Positions 7,205 through 16,515 are shown, numbered from the stretch's first letter. The stretch is DNA of 64,000 bases from Paenibacillus radicis (ex Xue et al. 2023) (GCF_024722015.1 NZ_JANQBD010000003.1:186001-250000); one strand, 5' to 3'. Program-made: numbers and translations. Notes: generated from the sequence alone by a model not told the origin.

Positions 7205-8647
7205 TTACTTCGTATGCTTATGAATTAATTCTATCTTTAACTCCCATGCCTTTGTACTGAAATCAACCAAATATTTAGCCGGATTCAACTTCCGCAAAAA
7301 CTCCGGCCAGAACAGGCTCATCTGTTGTTGATGATACTCCCTTATTTGCTGTAAATCAGGCAAGCGGTAAACTTGCTGTCCGTTTACAAAGATTGGCCGC
7401 AGAAGCGGGATAGCCTCATACTGCTCAATGTATTTGTACAAGTAAGGATGAACTTTGTCATACAGCTTCAATCTCTCCCCCATCATTACCTCTGGCTCAC
7501 CGGTTAATGCCACATAATCAGCTTCCGCTTTACCAGTTTCACGGCTGATCAGTCGGAAGACATCCTTTATCCCAGGTGTAGAAACCTTCTCCGGATTTCC
7601 AGAAATTTTAATGACGGGGATCATCTCCCCATCCTTTTCTCTCGCAACTAACTTGTATACCCCACCTAACGCTGGTTGATCCGCTGCCGTAATAAGCTGT
7701 GTTCCGACACCCCAGCTATCAATTTGTGCCCCCTGCGATTTCAAGTTAAAAATAATGTTCTCATCCAGATCGTTTGATGCCACAATTTTGACATAGGATA
7801 ATCCTGCATCATCAAGCATGGTACGTGCTGTCTTGGATAAATAAGCCAAGTCCCCGCTATCCAATCGAATACCGCCCATACGTTTACCTTGCTGTTCCAT
7901 TGTTTGGGCCACTTGAATGGCATGAGGGACTCCGCTTTTCAATGTATCATATGTATCAACAAGCAGCGTTACCTGATCAGGCAGCGCCGCGGCATAACGG
8001 TAGAACGATTCTTCCTCGCTATCGTGATCCTGTACCCATGAGTGAGCATGTGTTCCTTTGGCTGGGATGCCGAACAGCATACCGGCTCGCATATTAGATG
8101 TCGCATTGAAGCCAGCTATGTAAGCTGCACGTGCTCCCCAGACCGCAGCATCTGCCTCCTGAGCTCTTCTGGTGCCAAATTCCATCAATATATCATCAGG
8201 TGCAACTTGACGAATACGCGAAGCTTTGGTTGCAATGAGAGTTTGAAAATTCATGAAATTCAAAATCGCAGTTTCGAGCAGCTGCGCTTCGAATATTCGG
8301 CCCTCAACACGGATAAGCGGCTCGTTGGGAAACACAATTGTCCCCTCTTCTACAGCGTGCAAATGCCCGGTAAACCGAAACTCTCTCAGCGCCTCGAGAA
8401 ATCGCGGATCGTAATTCTCCTCTTGCTCCCTCAAATACTGAATACACTCATCATCGAACTGCAAGCTGTTCACATATTCTACAATCCTCTGCACACCAGC
8501 AAAAACAGCATACCCATTACCAAATGGCAGCTTGCGAAAAAACACCTCAAACACAGCTTGGCTATCATGTGTCCCGTGAATCCAGTGTGCATACATCATA
8601 TTGATCTGATATTTATCCGTGTGCAAAGTTAAATTATTATAATTCAT
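7205..8647 (-). CDS. pncB: Nicotinate phosphoribosyltransferase
   Basis: Converts nicotinate, PRPP and ATP to nicotinate mononucleotide in NAD salvage. The 480 residues match the long Gram-positive form. Recognisable blocks are NNLTLHTDKYQINMMYAHW at the N-terminus, FGTRRAQEADAAVWGARAAY, GTHAHSWVQ (the histidine region), RLDSGDLAYLS and ASNDLDE. ATG at 8647 with AAAGGA upstream. A possible attenuator leader lies about 130-240 nt upstream (8774-8887). The NAD link recurs in cinA (pyridine nucleotide amidase-type domain) further right, but nothing ties the two directly. Confidence 0.95.
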   Translation of the reverse strand: MNYNNLTLHTDKYQINMMYAHWIHGTHDSQAVFEVFFRKLPFGNGYAVFAGVQRIVEYVNSLQFDDECIQYLREQEENYDPRFLEALREFRFTGHLHAVEEGTIVFPNEPLIRVEGRIFEAQLLETAILNFMNFQTLIATKASRIRQVAPDDILMEFGTRRAQEADAAVWGARAAYIAGFNATSNMRAGMLFGIPAKGTHAHSWVQDHDSEEESFYRYAAALPDQVTLLVDTYDTLKSGVPHAIQVAQTMEQQGKRMGGIRLDSGDLAYLSKTARTMLDDAGLSYVKIVASNDLDENIIFNLKSQGAQIDSWGVGTQLITAADQPALGGVYKLVAREKDGEMIPVIKISGNPEKVSTPGIKDVFRLISRETGKAEADYVALTGEPEVMMGERLKLYDKVHPYLYKYIEQYEAIPLLRPIFVNGQQVYRLPDLQQIREYHQQQMSLFWPEFLRKLNPAKYLVDFSTKAWELKIELIHKHTK

Positions 8648-8773
8648 CGCTCATCAATCCTTTCAACTACAATACCATTGCTTCAAGCATTCCGAGAAAT
8701 GCAGCAGTCTATTCGTAATTAGAATGCCACAGAAACTAACACATCACAATCTGTCGATTTGATTCCAAGCAAA

Positions 8774-8887
8774 AATCCCTCCAAGCAGGATCGTCTGAAG
8801 AACTTACCAGCCAATTTCCTGTTACAAGAGGGATTGCAAATGTTAAACTACACTATCGCCCACCGCTGCAATCGTTTCTTTTCCCTC
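8774..8887 (-). promoter_or_regulatory. Possible attenuator/riboregulatory leader of pncB
   Basis: On the minus strand, AATCCCTC (8828-8835) can pair with GAGGGATT (8774-8781), which is followed by TTTTG: a terminator-like stem enclosing a second stem CAGGA/TCCTG. The same segment can instead pair upstream, TGCAATC (8832-8838) with GATTGCA (8867-8873). A further GAGGGA lies at 8882-8887. The two folds share AATC and are mutually exclusive. The stretch sits after the PBP terminator and before pncB. No known riboswitch class was recognised. The rest of 8648-9085 shows no gene. Confidence 0.4.
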
Positions 8888-8944
8888 AAAGACCCTAACT
8901 TTCGCCCATCGGGCTGATAAAACCGTTCATTTAAACTATTCTTA

Positions 8945-8990
8945 AAATAAAAAAAAGCCTTTTCCAAAGTCCAAGAACTGTGGAAAAAGC
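8945..8990 (-). terminator. Terminator of the penicillin-binding protein gene
   Basis: GCTTTTTCCA (8981-8990) pairs with TGGAAAAGGC (8957-8966) on the minus strand, followed by eight or more T. Confidence 0.8.
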
Positions 8991-9085
8991 AATCGTATTT
9001 AAATATATTAATATTTAATATTATTAATCAATATATTTATTAACTTCATTTGATATTAACTACATTAATTAATTTTTACGTGCTC

Positions 9086-11098
9086 TCATTCCTTAACAAA
9101 TAACTTGAAAATCGAGCTGATTTTAGTGGATAGAGCATGACTGCCACCGCGATTTTGCACATCCTCCATCATAAGTGCCAAAAGAAGCTGAGGTTTTTTA
9201 ACATTGTAAGCAACGAACCACCCTACTTCCTTCCCATCCATGCCTTTATTTTGCTTCAATTCAGCTGTTCCAGTTTTACCCGCAAGTGTCAGTCCTTTTA
9301 TTTGCGCTCCGCGGCCTGTTCCTTGTGGATGCTCTATAACTTGTATTAAGTCCTGCTGCAGGAGAGCTGCAACTGGTGGAAACATAACAGACTTCTTCCA
9401 AACATCTGCCTTCGTAGATAGGCCGGGTGTATCCATCAGCAGCTTCGGAGCTATCAGGTCTCCCTGATTGATGAAGGGTGTGTAAGCCAATGCTACATGA
9501 AGAGGATTCATTTGAATCTCCCCTTGCCCGTAACCGGAATCGGCTAATTGAATATCATTTTTCATGGTTTTGTTAACCAAGGTGGAAGTGTCCAATGGGT
9601 AAGGAATAGGAAGCTTTTCTCCCAATCCGAACTTCCCCGCCTCCTGCATAAAGCTCTCTGTCCCCATGTCCAATGCGGCTTGAGCAAAATAAATATTATC
9701 GGAGTAAAGAAGTGCCTTTTGCAGATTCACCTGAGTTGCCACTTGCGAAACTCTTGTCACCTCATAATTTCCCCAAGATGCATCTTTCTTCCAATGAAGG
9801 CCTTGAATTTCACGTAGTTGTTCGGGATCCATTGTTTTGGTTTGCAGACCCATTGCAGCAGTGAGCGGCTTAAATGCAGAACCGGGCGAGAAGGTACGGG
9901 CAAATCGGTTCAATAACGGCTTAGCCGGGTTCTCACTCCACTCCTTCCACTGACCGGCAGAGACCCCTGCCACAAAAGCATTAGGATCATACGAAGGCGA
10001 GCTTACAAGCGCCAATACTTCTCCTGTAATAGGGTGAAGCGCAGCTCCCGCTCCTGCACTTGAGTTCAATTGCTGATATATCTCCATTTGCAGCTCTGCA
10101 TCTATAGTAAGTGTGATGTCCTCTCCGTTTCGCGCATCCCGTTTTACAACATTTACTTTCTCTTTGCCATTCGCGTCGGCTATATAGATTCGTCCCCCAT
10201 CTTTACCCTTTAAACGCTCCTCCAGCACCTGTTCCAAGCCTGCCTTGCCGATGTCATCATCGATCTGATAGCCTTTATCTTTGTAGATCGCCCATTCCTC
10301 TTGAGTTAGTTTCCCAATATAACCAATCAGATGAGCTGCCGCTTCTTGAAACGGATAAAAACGGACTTTTTTCGTTTGGAAGGAAACTCCAGGAATTGCA
10401 GTGGCTGCTGCTAGACGCTTATCTGACCGGGAAAGCAAAGCAACTGGAACGAAGTATTCCGGCTTCACCCAAGTTGCATTTCTTTTTTTATCTATATCTT
10501 CCATATTTATTTTCAAAAGATCCGCCAGTTGCTGGAGTGCTTGTGAAGGGGGATTCGGCAAACGATTAGGTATGATGCCAACCTCCGCCCTTTCCTCATT
10601 AATTGCCAAGCCTTTCCCATTACGGTCTGCAATTTCACCGCGAATCGCTTTGATTTGCTGTACTCTCACCTTGTCCCCTTCCTTCAGAGAAGGAAACAAC
10701 AGCGATGGGCTCCAGTCCAAACGCCAGACATTGCTCTCCATAATCATGATAGCAGGCTCGCCAAAAGCTACCGGTCCCGCAAACGTCTCCATCTGAACAG
10801 TGATTGGATGCTTCACGGGTTCTTTACCTGTTTCCTGTTTATTTTTACTTGCAGTATCCTGCGTTTGGGGCACGAGCTTAATGGTCAAACCTCTAGCAGA
10901 GACTCCTTCATAAATCGATTGATGCCTCTTTGTAAAAGCCTCTTGTGTTATAACCGTTTTAGCTTTGTCGCTAAGCATCGAGTACATAGCATCATAATCA
11001 CCTTTTTCCCAGACTGTTATGTATTGTCGCAGTACTTCCTCCGAGGTTGGTCCTTTTTCCTTGCAGCCGGCAACTATGGCCATAGCAGTTATCAGCAT
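9086..11098 (-). CDS. pbpC: Class B penicillin-binding protein with NTF2-like (MecA_N) domain
   Basis: Membrane-anchored peptidoglycan transpeptidase. Lipoprotein-like N-terminus (IVAGC, Cys12), an NTF2-like MecA_N domain at about 18-130, a PBP dimerisation domain at about 140-320, and a transpeptidase domain with S-A-F-K (catalytic Ser407), S-D-N (466-468) and K-T-G (608-610). It is related to B. subtilis PbpC/PBP3 and to PBP2a by architecture, not evidence of resistance. The start is doubtful: the ATG at 11098 has no Shine-Dalgarno nearby and gives a signal peptide without a basic residue. The frame is open upstream, where GGAAGGGG lies 9 nt before an in-frame ATA at 11125, which would add ITKHAITIL and make a standard lipoprotein signal. 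Confidence 0.88.
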   Translation of the reverse strand: MLITAMAIVAGCKEKGPTSEEVLRQYITVWEKGDYDAMYSMLSDKAKTVITQEAFTKRHQSIYEGVSARGLTIKLVPQTQDTASKNKQETGKEPVKHPITVQMETFAGPVAFGEPAIMIMESNVWRLDWSPSLLFPSLKEGDKVRVQQIKAIRGEIADRNGKGLAINEERAEVGIIPNRLPNPPSQALQQLADLLKINMEDIDKKRNATWVKPEYFVPVALLSRSDKRLAAATAIPGVSFQTKKVRFYPFQEAAAHLIGYIGKLTQEEWAIYKDKGYQIDDDIGKAGLEQVLEERLKGKDGGRIYIADANGKEKVNVVKRDARNGEDITLTIDAELQMEIYQQLNSSAGAGAALHPITGEVLALVSSPSYDPNAFVAGVSAGQWKEWSENPAKPLLNRFARTFSPGSAFKPLTAAMGLQTKTMDPEQLREIQGLHWKKDASWGNYEVTRVSQVATQVNLQKALLYSDNIYFAQAALDMGTESFMQEAGKFGLGEKLPIPYPLDTSTLVNKTMKNDIQLADSGYGQGEIQMNPLHVALAYTPFINQGDLIAPKLLMDTPGLSTKADVWKKSVMFPPVAALLQQDLIQVIEHPQGTGRGAQIKGLTLAGKTGTAELKQNKGMDGKEVGWFVAYNVKKPQLLLALMMEDVQNRGGSHALSTKISSIFKLFVKE

Positions 11099-11257
11099 TA
11101 GAATCGTAATCGCATGTTTTGTTATCTCGGTATGCCCCTTCCATTTTAGCTTCAGTTTATATTAGCCTAATTGGTTTCCCTATAACATGAAGAAACAGTC
11201 ATATTTACATGATGAATCACTAACGGCCAACGCCAGATATCCCGTCACAATTGCATT

Positions 11258-11298
11258 AAAAAAGCTCTCCTCCCCCAACATATTTCGAGGACGAGAGC
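11258..11298 (-). terminator. Terminator of the YdeI/OmpD-associated family gene
   Basis: GCTCTCGTCCTC and GAGGAGAGC arms (11264-11298), followed by six T on the minus strand. Confidence 0.8.
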
Positions 11299-11315
11299 AT
11301 CATTATTCTTTTTCA

Positions 11316-11984
11316 CTATGCTTTTATAAAAGGGGATTTAATGCCTTCCCTAAGCTTTTCAAGCGATTTTGCAACTCTACTAGTCCGGGTTTCTTCCCTT
11401 TTCGCATCCGTTACCCATCGCACATATTCTTTACGGCTAGTGAATGACAACCCGTCAAAAAACTCCTTAGCCTGAGGATTCTCATTCAACACATGCTGCA
11501 AATCGTCAGGAATCTCCAATGTACGTTCATGGGTTGGAATAACGGCAGTCCCCACGGCCCCTACGGCTCTCCGTTCGCGCCTTGCGCCCGTACTTTTAAC
11601 CAAATCTATAAGGCGAAACCTCATCGCCGACCAGGTTTCATCGATAGAAACTAAAGCCACACCTTCATAGCCGGCTTCGGAAATGACCTTCCAGCCTTCA
11701 TCTCTGCTAAGATCCGTTTTTATCTTGGAGCTTTTCTTCGGATAAGTAATCCATAAAAGAGCATCGTATTTAACTGCATGTATGGCAAGAGGAGCGAATT
11801 CCTCCAGCTCAGCTGCACTTCGTACAAAGAGATGAACCAAATCATAAGTACCTTCCGGTTGACTATCAAGCGAAGTATGTTCCGGTAAAGGTATTAATCG
11901 TTCCGTATAGCCTGCCGGCGCATTTAAAAGCAAAATCCGTTGTCCGCTTTGAATTCTTAGTTTTTTGAATAATTCAGCTTCCAT
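11316..11984 (-). CDS. YdeI/OmpD-associated family protein
   Basis: A 222-residue cytoplasmic protein. The last 60 residues carry the YdeI/OmpD-associated signature (IPDDLQHVLNENPQAKEFFD, then SRKEYVRWVTDAKREETR), a family annotated as bacteriocin-protection-like without a firm biochemical role. The first 130 residues look like a separate alpha/beta domain similar to DUF3052 (ILLLNAPAGYTERL, LLWITYPKKSSK). The ATG at 11984 is 9 nt after GGAG and is preferred to the TTG at 11993 that abuts it. Monocistronic with its own terminator. Function unknown. Confidence 0.75.
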   Translation of the reverse strand: MEAELFKKLRIQSGQRILLLNAPAGYTERLIPLPEHTSLDSQPEGTYDLVHLFVRSAAELEEFAPLAIHAVKYDALLWITYPKKSSKIKTDLSRDEGWKVISEAGYEGVALVSIDETWSAMRFRLIDLVKSTGARRERRAVGAVGTAVIPTHERTLEIPDDLQHVLNENPQAKEFFDGLSFTSRKEYVRWVTDAKREETRTSRVAKSLEKLREGIKSPFIKA

Positions 11985-12077
11985 TAGCTTCAACTCCTTT
12001 AATGCCCCTTGTCCGCTTTATCAGCTTAAAAACTCCTGCTGCTGGTTAATATTTCTATATAGGCTGATCCGGTTAGT

Positions 12078-12392
12078 CTACAATTCTGACTCTAGCTGAA
12101 GGTCGATTTCAAGGAATCGAGTGACTTCTTTCTCCCAACGATTCTTAACATAGTCGACATGAACCGGATGAATGTTATAAGCCGAATAGTCAGCACTGTC
12201 TGCAAATACCATTGAAAATCCAAAATCATAATCATTTTTCCCGCTTACTTGACGGAAAACCTCAAACTGTTGTACTTGAGGAATAGCTGCGAGAATAGCT
12301 TGGCTTTCCTGAAGAAATAACTTTGCTTCTCTTGTACCCACCTCATGCTTCAAATTGAAAATAACCATATGTTTAATTGCTTGTCCTGACAT
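12078..12392 (-). CDS. Dabb (stress-responsive A/B barrel) domain protein
   Basis: A 104-residue protein with the ferredoxin-like Dabb fold: IKHMVIFNLKHEV at the N-terminus, the EVFRQVSGKNDYDFGFSM strand pair, and the late HPVHVDYVKN helix. Such proteins form dimeric alpha/beta barrels; most bacterial members have no assigned substrate. ATG at 12392 preceded by GGAGGTTGGATAA. No operon partner is obvious. Confidence 0.8.
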   Translation of the reverse strand: MSGQAIKHMVIFNLKHEVGTREAKLFLQESQAILAAIPQVQQFEVFRQVSGKNDYDFGFSMVFADSADYSAYNIHPVHVDYVKNRWEKEVTRFLEIDLQLESEL

Positions 12393-12511
12393 TTATCCAA
12401 CCTCCGATTCGAAAATAATACATTCAATACCCATTATTATAACACATCTCAACTTCCTGTTAGCCTGTCTTAGCATCATTAAAAAAGAGGCTGGAAATAC
12501 TGATTAAATAA

Positions 12512-12528
12512 TGATACATTTAGTATCA
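12512..12528. promoter_or_regulatory. TGATAC-N5-GTATCA palindrome upstream of the 92-residue membrane protein
   Basis: 17-bp palindrome ending 29 bp before the start at 12558. An identical-arm copy lies at 12906-12922, past the end of that gene. Confidence 0.5.
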
Positions 12529-12557
12529 AATCATGTGTATGGGAGGTCGCAATTCTT

Positions 12558-12836
12558 ATGGATCGGTGGAAGAAATGGTTACTTTGCATCTTTGCAGCAG
12601 GACTGATCATAACGGGCTGGAACACATGGAAGTTCCAATCCACACTTCATTATGAATTTATCCCCCACCATTTTCCGGCCAAAACGAGTTCGCTTCAACC
12701 CGATATTCCGAATGATGGCTCCAGCTACAGCATCCAGCTTGCCCGCGAAAAGCGGCTAAAGCAGCAAAGCTCCGCCGATCGTGTGATAGCTCCAATGTCT
12801 GATTCCGAGAATCTGACAAAAACTCGGTCCAAGTAG
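12558..12836 (+). CDS. Small membrane-anchored protein of unknown function
   Basis: A 92-residue protein with a basic N-terminus (MDRWKKWL) and one membrane helix at about 7-22, then a Ser/Lys/Gln-rich, probably extracytoplasmic tail. No family was recognised. GGGAGG lies 12 nt before the ATG. Both ends of the gene are marked by TGATAC-N5-GTATCA palindromes, so it may be controlled by the regulator that binds them. It is codirectional with the DUF2533 gene 238 bp downstream. Confidence 0.6.
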   Translation: MDRWKKWLLCIFAAGLIITGWNTWKFQSTLHYEFIPHHFPAKTSSLQPDIPNDGSSYSIQLAREKRLKQQSSADRVIAPMSDSENLTKTRSK

Positions 12837-12897
12837 ACATACATCGATTATCGTTCCGACAATATTTATGCTCACCTTTGATATAGGCACCTCAATC

Positions 12898-12930
12898 GAC
12901 ATCAATGATACAAAAAGTATCATTGATGTC
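12898..12930. promoter_or_regulatory. Perfect 14-bp inverted repeat with TGATAC-N5-GTATCA core
   Basis: GACATCAATGATAC and its exact complement around AAAAA. It could be a terminator stem (no T run) or an operator; its core equals the palindrome at 12512. A half-site GTATCAT follows at about 13031, before the DUF2533 gene. Confidence 0.5.
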
Positions 12931-13074
12931 TTAGCACAACCCTTTTTGGCATATGGAGTAAGAACCTTGCCGAAAGCTGGCGAAGCTTATTTTTTTGAAC
13001 TGCATCTTGCCCGAACAGACCCATACGTAGTATCATAACTACCAACATATTATTTAATAAAGGAGCTTTGTCTC

Positions 13075-13335
13075 ATGTCCGTTCATGAAGCTATTACAAG
13101 TCATACTCGTAAAATGCATTCCCATCTGGAGGTATTCCAAGAACTCGATAATCAGCGTGAAGAAGCTATCGAGCATGTCATTTCCTTATGTGCATCCGGC
13201 CAGCCATTCACTGTCGATGCCATCAACAGGATTACCACCAGTATCAATGAGCATGCAAAGCATGGAATCTCTCCAACACGTCCCTATGTTACACCAAGCA
13301 TGGTTGAACAATACATCAACCGTACTTCTCGTTAA
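13075..13335 (+). CDS. DUF2533 (YpbS-like) protein
   Basis: An 86-residue soluble helical protein of the family that includes B. subtilis YpbS: MSVHEAITSHTRKMHSHLEVF, then EEAIEHVISLC and a C-terminal YVTPSMVEQYINR. Function unknown. AAAGGAG lies 10 nt upstream of the ATG. It faces the NUDIX gene, with a shared terminator between them. Confidence 0.8.
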   Translation: MSVHEAITSHTRKMHSHLEVFQELDNQREEAIEHVISLCASGQPFTVDAINRITTSINEHAKHGISPTRPYVTPSMVEQYINRTSR

Positions 13336-13378
13336 TAGTCATTCCAACAGCTTAATCATTCATTTGACGAACCCAACA

Positions 13379-13417
13379 AAAAGCTCTGAACAGGACAATA
13401 ACCTGAACAGAGCTTTT
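13379..13417. terminator. Bidirectional terminator between DUF2533 and NUDIX genes
   Basis: AAAAGCTCTGAACAGG against CCTGAACAGAGCTTTT, with A and T runs on either side; usable in both directions. Confidence 0.75.
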
Positions 13418-13442
13418 CCTATTCTTTCAAAAAAAGTAGCTG

Positions 13443-14072
13443 TCATTTCTCTGCTATTTTTAACATCATTTCATAATAAGTAGAAGAACGGGGCACAAAA
13501 TCACTACGATTGAACAAACGTTCCGATAACTCCAATATTCCTTCTTCATTGGTCTCCACTCCAACGGCATGGATCTTGTCTTCCCCGTTATTCTGCTCGG
13601 CTAATCGTTTAACATCCTCTATAGAGACACGGTACAACCCCGTCAACTCATCCGCTTGAAGCTTATAGGAATCGAGGGGTTGATTGGAGCGGTATACAAA
13701 TATATGGCAAATCTCACGGTCTATCAACCCGTCTGCCAGCCTTTTCTCATCTAACAAAACACCGCATGGCTCAAGCGATCCGAAAGCAACCGATATCCCA
13801 AGCTCCTCTTCAAGTTCACGGTTACCCTCCTCTATCCCTTCACCGGCAAGAAGGTGGCCTGCACAGGAGATGTCGAGCAAGCCGGGAAACGTATCTTTTT
13901 GCGGATGCCTTTTTTGAAACAACAGTGCTCTATCCCCATCCTGCTCATTTACAATCCAGCACTGAAAGGTGCGATGCCATAAGCCTTGAGCATGCACCTC
14001 TGTGCGGCTTGCAGTGCCAATCGGCTTCAAATGCTCGTCATAAATATCAAAAACCTCTTCAACTTGTGCCAT
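13443..14072 (-). CDS. NUDIX hydrolase (IPP isomerase-like subgroup, YfcD type)
   Basis: Hydrolase of nucleoside diphosphate-X compounds. The Nudix box is complete: GHLLAGEGIEEGNRELEEEL fits G-x5-E-x7-R-E-x2-E-E. The flanking sequences (EVFDIYDEHLKPIGTASR at the start, WHRTFQCWIVN, LLFQKRHPQKDTFPGLLDIS) place it with the YfcD/isopentenyl-diphosphate-isomerase-like subgroup. Substrate unknown. AAGGAG 8 nt before the ATG. 209 residues, slightly longer than YfcD (about 180). Confidence 0.85.
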   Translation of the reverse strand: MAQVEEVFDIYDEHLKPIGTASRTEVHAQGLWHRTFQCWIVNEQDGDRALLFQKRHPQKDTFPGLLDISCAGHLLAGEGIEEGNRELEEELGISVAFGSLEPCGVLLDEKRLADGLIDREICHIFVYRSNQPLDSYKLQADELTGLYRVSIEDVKRLAEQNNGEDKIHAVGVETNEEGILELSERLFNRSDFVPRSSTYYEMMLKIAEK

Positions 14073-14168
14073 ATCTTAACTCCTTACAGCTATTGACAAC
14101 TTCTATAGCTCCCATTATACGTGCAATTGATTAAACTCTCTTTTTACGAACCCTTATTATAAAAGAGT

Positions 14169-15563
14169 CTAACTTAATTTCTCAGGGTGAATCATGTCCT
14201 CGGGCCGAACAAAAGTATCAAACTGTTCTTCCGTCAGAAGACCGCTGCGCAGCGCGGCTTCCTTAAGGGATAAGCCCTGCTTGTGAGCCGTCTTCGCGAT
14301 GGAAGCCGCATTCTCGTATCCTATGTGGGGATTCAAAGCTGTAACGAGCATTAATGACTGCTCCAGATACCTCTGAATTACTGCCCGATTCGGCTCTATT
14401 CCCACTGCACAATGCTCATTGAATGAAGTCATAGTATCTGTCAGCAATCTGGTTGATTGGAGAAAATTATATATAATGACCGGCTTGAATACATTGAGCT
14501 CAAAATTACCTTGACTGGCAGCAAAACCAATCGTCGCATCGTTGCCCATTACCTGGCAAGCTACCATGGTCATAGCCTCGCTTTGTGTAGGATTGACTTT
14601 ACCCGGCATAATCGAGCTGCCCGGTTCGTTCTCCGGGATAGAGATTTCTCCGATACCGCAACGGGGACCGCTTGCCAGCCAGCGAACATCATTGGCTATC
14701 TTCATCAAATCCGCCGCAAGCGCTTTGAGCGCCCCATGTGCAAAAACAACCTGATCATGGCTTGTTAGAGAGTGAAATTTATTGTCGGAGGAAACAAATG
14801 CCTTCCCGCTTCCCTTGCTGATTTCCTCAGCTGCAAATTCGCCAAACCGGGGATGGGCATTCAAACCGGTACCTACGGCAGTGCCACCTATGGCGAGCTC
14901 CTTCATTGTGCCGATGCTATCTGCAATCATACGCCCTGTCTTATCCAGCATCGCCCACCAACCGCTGATCTCTTGTCCTAATGTCAAAGGAGTTGCATCC
15001 TGCAGATGAGTGCGGCCGATTTTTACAATATCAGCGAAAGCCTCCATCTTCTGACGCAGTGTTTCTTTAAGCTCCTCCAGTGCCGGCAGGAGCCGATTCT
15101 CGACCGCTAGAACTCCCGCTACATGTAAGGCTGTCGGAAAGGTGTCATTCGAGCTCTGGGACCTGTTTACATCATCATTAGGATGTATTCTGGTCTTGCT
15201 CCCCTTCGCATCCAGAAGCTGATTGGCGCGATGAGCAATGACTTCGTTGACATTCATATTGGACTGTGTGCCACTCCCTGTCTGCCATACAACCAACGGG
15301 AAATGCGCATCCCATTTGCCTTCCATAATTTCATCAGCCGCCGCAACGATTGCCTCTGCTTTTTCCTGCTCCAGCTTACCTAGCCTTTGATTTGCTAAAG
15401 CAGCCGATTTCTTGAGTAAGGCAAACGCCTGTACGACCTCTAGCGGCATAAGCTCCGTACCTATCCGGAAATTTTCGCGGCTCCGTTGAGTTTGGGCCCC
15501 CCACAGCTTATCTGCGGGAACTTGTATTTCTCCCATTGTATCGCGTTCTAATCTGTAATCCAT
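14169..15563 (-). CDS. fumC: Fumarate hydratase, class II
   Basis: Iron-independent fumarase of the citric acid cycle, interconverting fumarate and malate. 464 residues, the normal length. The superfamily signature [13 protein letters not shown] is present; the substrate-site segments [14 protein letters not shown] and [16 protein letters not shown], including the catalytic-His region, are intact. GGAGG lies 10 nt before the ATG. Monocistronic, divergent from the PAS protein. Confidence 0.96.
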   Translation of the reverse strand: MDYRLERDTMGEIQVPADKLWGAQTQRSRENFRIGTELMPLEVVQAFALLKKSAALANQRLGKLEQEKAEAIVAAADEIMEGKWDAHFPLVVWQTGSGTQSNMNVNEVIAHRANQLLDAKGSKTRIHPNDDVNRSQSSNDTFPTALHVAGVLAVENRLLPALEELKETLRQKMEAFADIVKIGRTHLQDATPLTLGQEISGWWAMLDKTGRMIADSIGTMKELAIGGTAVGTGLNAHPRFGEFAAEEISKGSGKAFVSSDNKFHSLTSHDQVVFAHGALKALAADLMKIANDVRWLASGPRCGIGEISIPENEPGSSIMPGKVNPTQSEAMTMVACQVMGNDATIGFAASQGNFELNVFKPVIIYNFLQSTRLLTDTMTSFNEHCAVGIEPNRAVIQRYLEQSLMLVTALNPHIGYENAASIAKTAHKQGLSLKEAALRSGLLTEEQFDTFVRPEDMIHPEKLS

Positions 15564-15729
15564 TCCCAGTGCACCTCCGTTATAGTACTCATTTTATTAT
15601 ACCCAGTTATTGTTCGATTCTGTTGGAAAAAACTTCTATGAAATTTCGTGCTACAAAACGGTTTCAAATGCGTATTTATTGTGTAAATAGTTTAATAGCA
15701 CTACATTACGGGGGAGGAATATTATACCA

Positions 15730-16482
15730 ATGTACACCTTAGAGAGCCGTTTCACAGAAGCATTAGAAGGTATGTATTACACTTTCGAAGATGAAGACAA
15801 CGAAACAAAATTTATAGAGTTGAACAATGCTTTTTCCAAATTGATAGGCATTTCTAAATCTGAGCTGCTCGTCATGAATCCAGACGCTCTATACGTGCCC
15901 GAATCTTCTAAAAAACAAATACTGAAAAAACAACGCCTTCAGCAAAAAGGTTATTTATTTTCAGAAGAACAGCTTCTTGGACACAATGGTGTTAGATTGA
16001 ACGTTGAAGTACACAGCAGTAAGGTACACTGGGGTAACAAGGAAATATATTTCCACGTTGTCAAAGAGATCTCCGAGAGAAAATGGGTTGCCAGCCAGGT
16101 TCGAAACAAACCTGTCTTAGCATCCGGCGTGTTGGATGAGCATATGAACATTTGCACCATTCATAATCATTATGAGCCGCTGCCATTCATACTGGAAGCA
16201 GGTATGCCCGGCGCTTCCCTCTTTTCTTATATAGACGAAGCCGATTTAATAAAGGTCAAACGCAGCGTCTCCAAGGCCATTGAATATAGGCAAGAAAAGC
16301 AGGTCGCCTTCCAAACCATAGGATTATATGCCGCTGGACCTGTAAAGCTCCGGGTTATTGTTAAACCGCTTGTAAACGGCAGCAATGAAATTATTAAAGT
16401 CGCTTTTGTACTGGTTAGAGCAGAAGGGTTTGGAGTCTTTAATGAATCCCTGGTTCCTCCATTACTGTTAGCTTGTCTATGA
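15730..16482 (+). CDS. Stand-alone PAS-domain protein
   Basis: A 250-residue soluble protein. Residues 5-115 form a PAS sensor domain (FIELNNAFSKLIGISKSEL, then YFHVVKEISERK as PAC-like end). The second half (about 125-235) looks like a degenerate second PAS domain (SLFSYIDEADLIKVKRSVSK, ending VKVAFVLVR-like). No kinase, cyclase, EAL or DNA-binding output domain follows, so it may be a truncated sensor or an adaptor. GGGGAGGAAT precedes the ATG, and a strong terminator follows. Confidence 0.75.
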   Translation: MYTLESRFTEALEGMYYTFEDEDNETKFIELNNAFSKLIGISKSELLVMNPDALYVPESSKKQILKKQRLQQKGYLFSEEQLLGHNGVRLNVEVHSSKVHWGNKEIYFHVVKEISERKWVASQVRNKPVLASGVLDEHMNICTIHNHYEPLPFILEAGMPGASLFSYIDEADLIKVKRSVSKAIEYRQEKQVAFQTIGLYAAGPVKLRVIVKPLVNGSNEIIKVAFVLVRAEGFGVFNESLVPPLLLACL

Positions 16483-16515
16483 TTAACCTTGGTTACGAAT
16501 CGTTATTCTTTTAAA

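Noticed and set aside
8042..8632. 196-codon frame antisense to pncB
   Set aside because: It lies wholly inside a secure gene, has no ribosome binding site and no family resemblance.
9086..11098. MecA-type resistance determinant
   Set aside because: The MecA_N architecture is shared by ordinary housekeeping class B PBPs of Bacillales; nothing around it suggests a resistance cassette.
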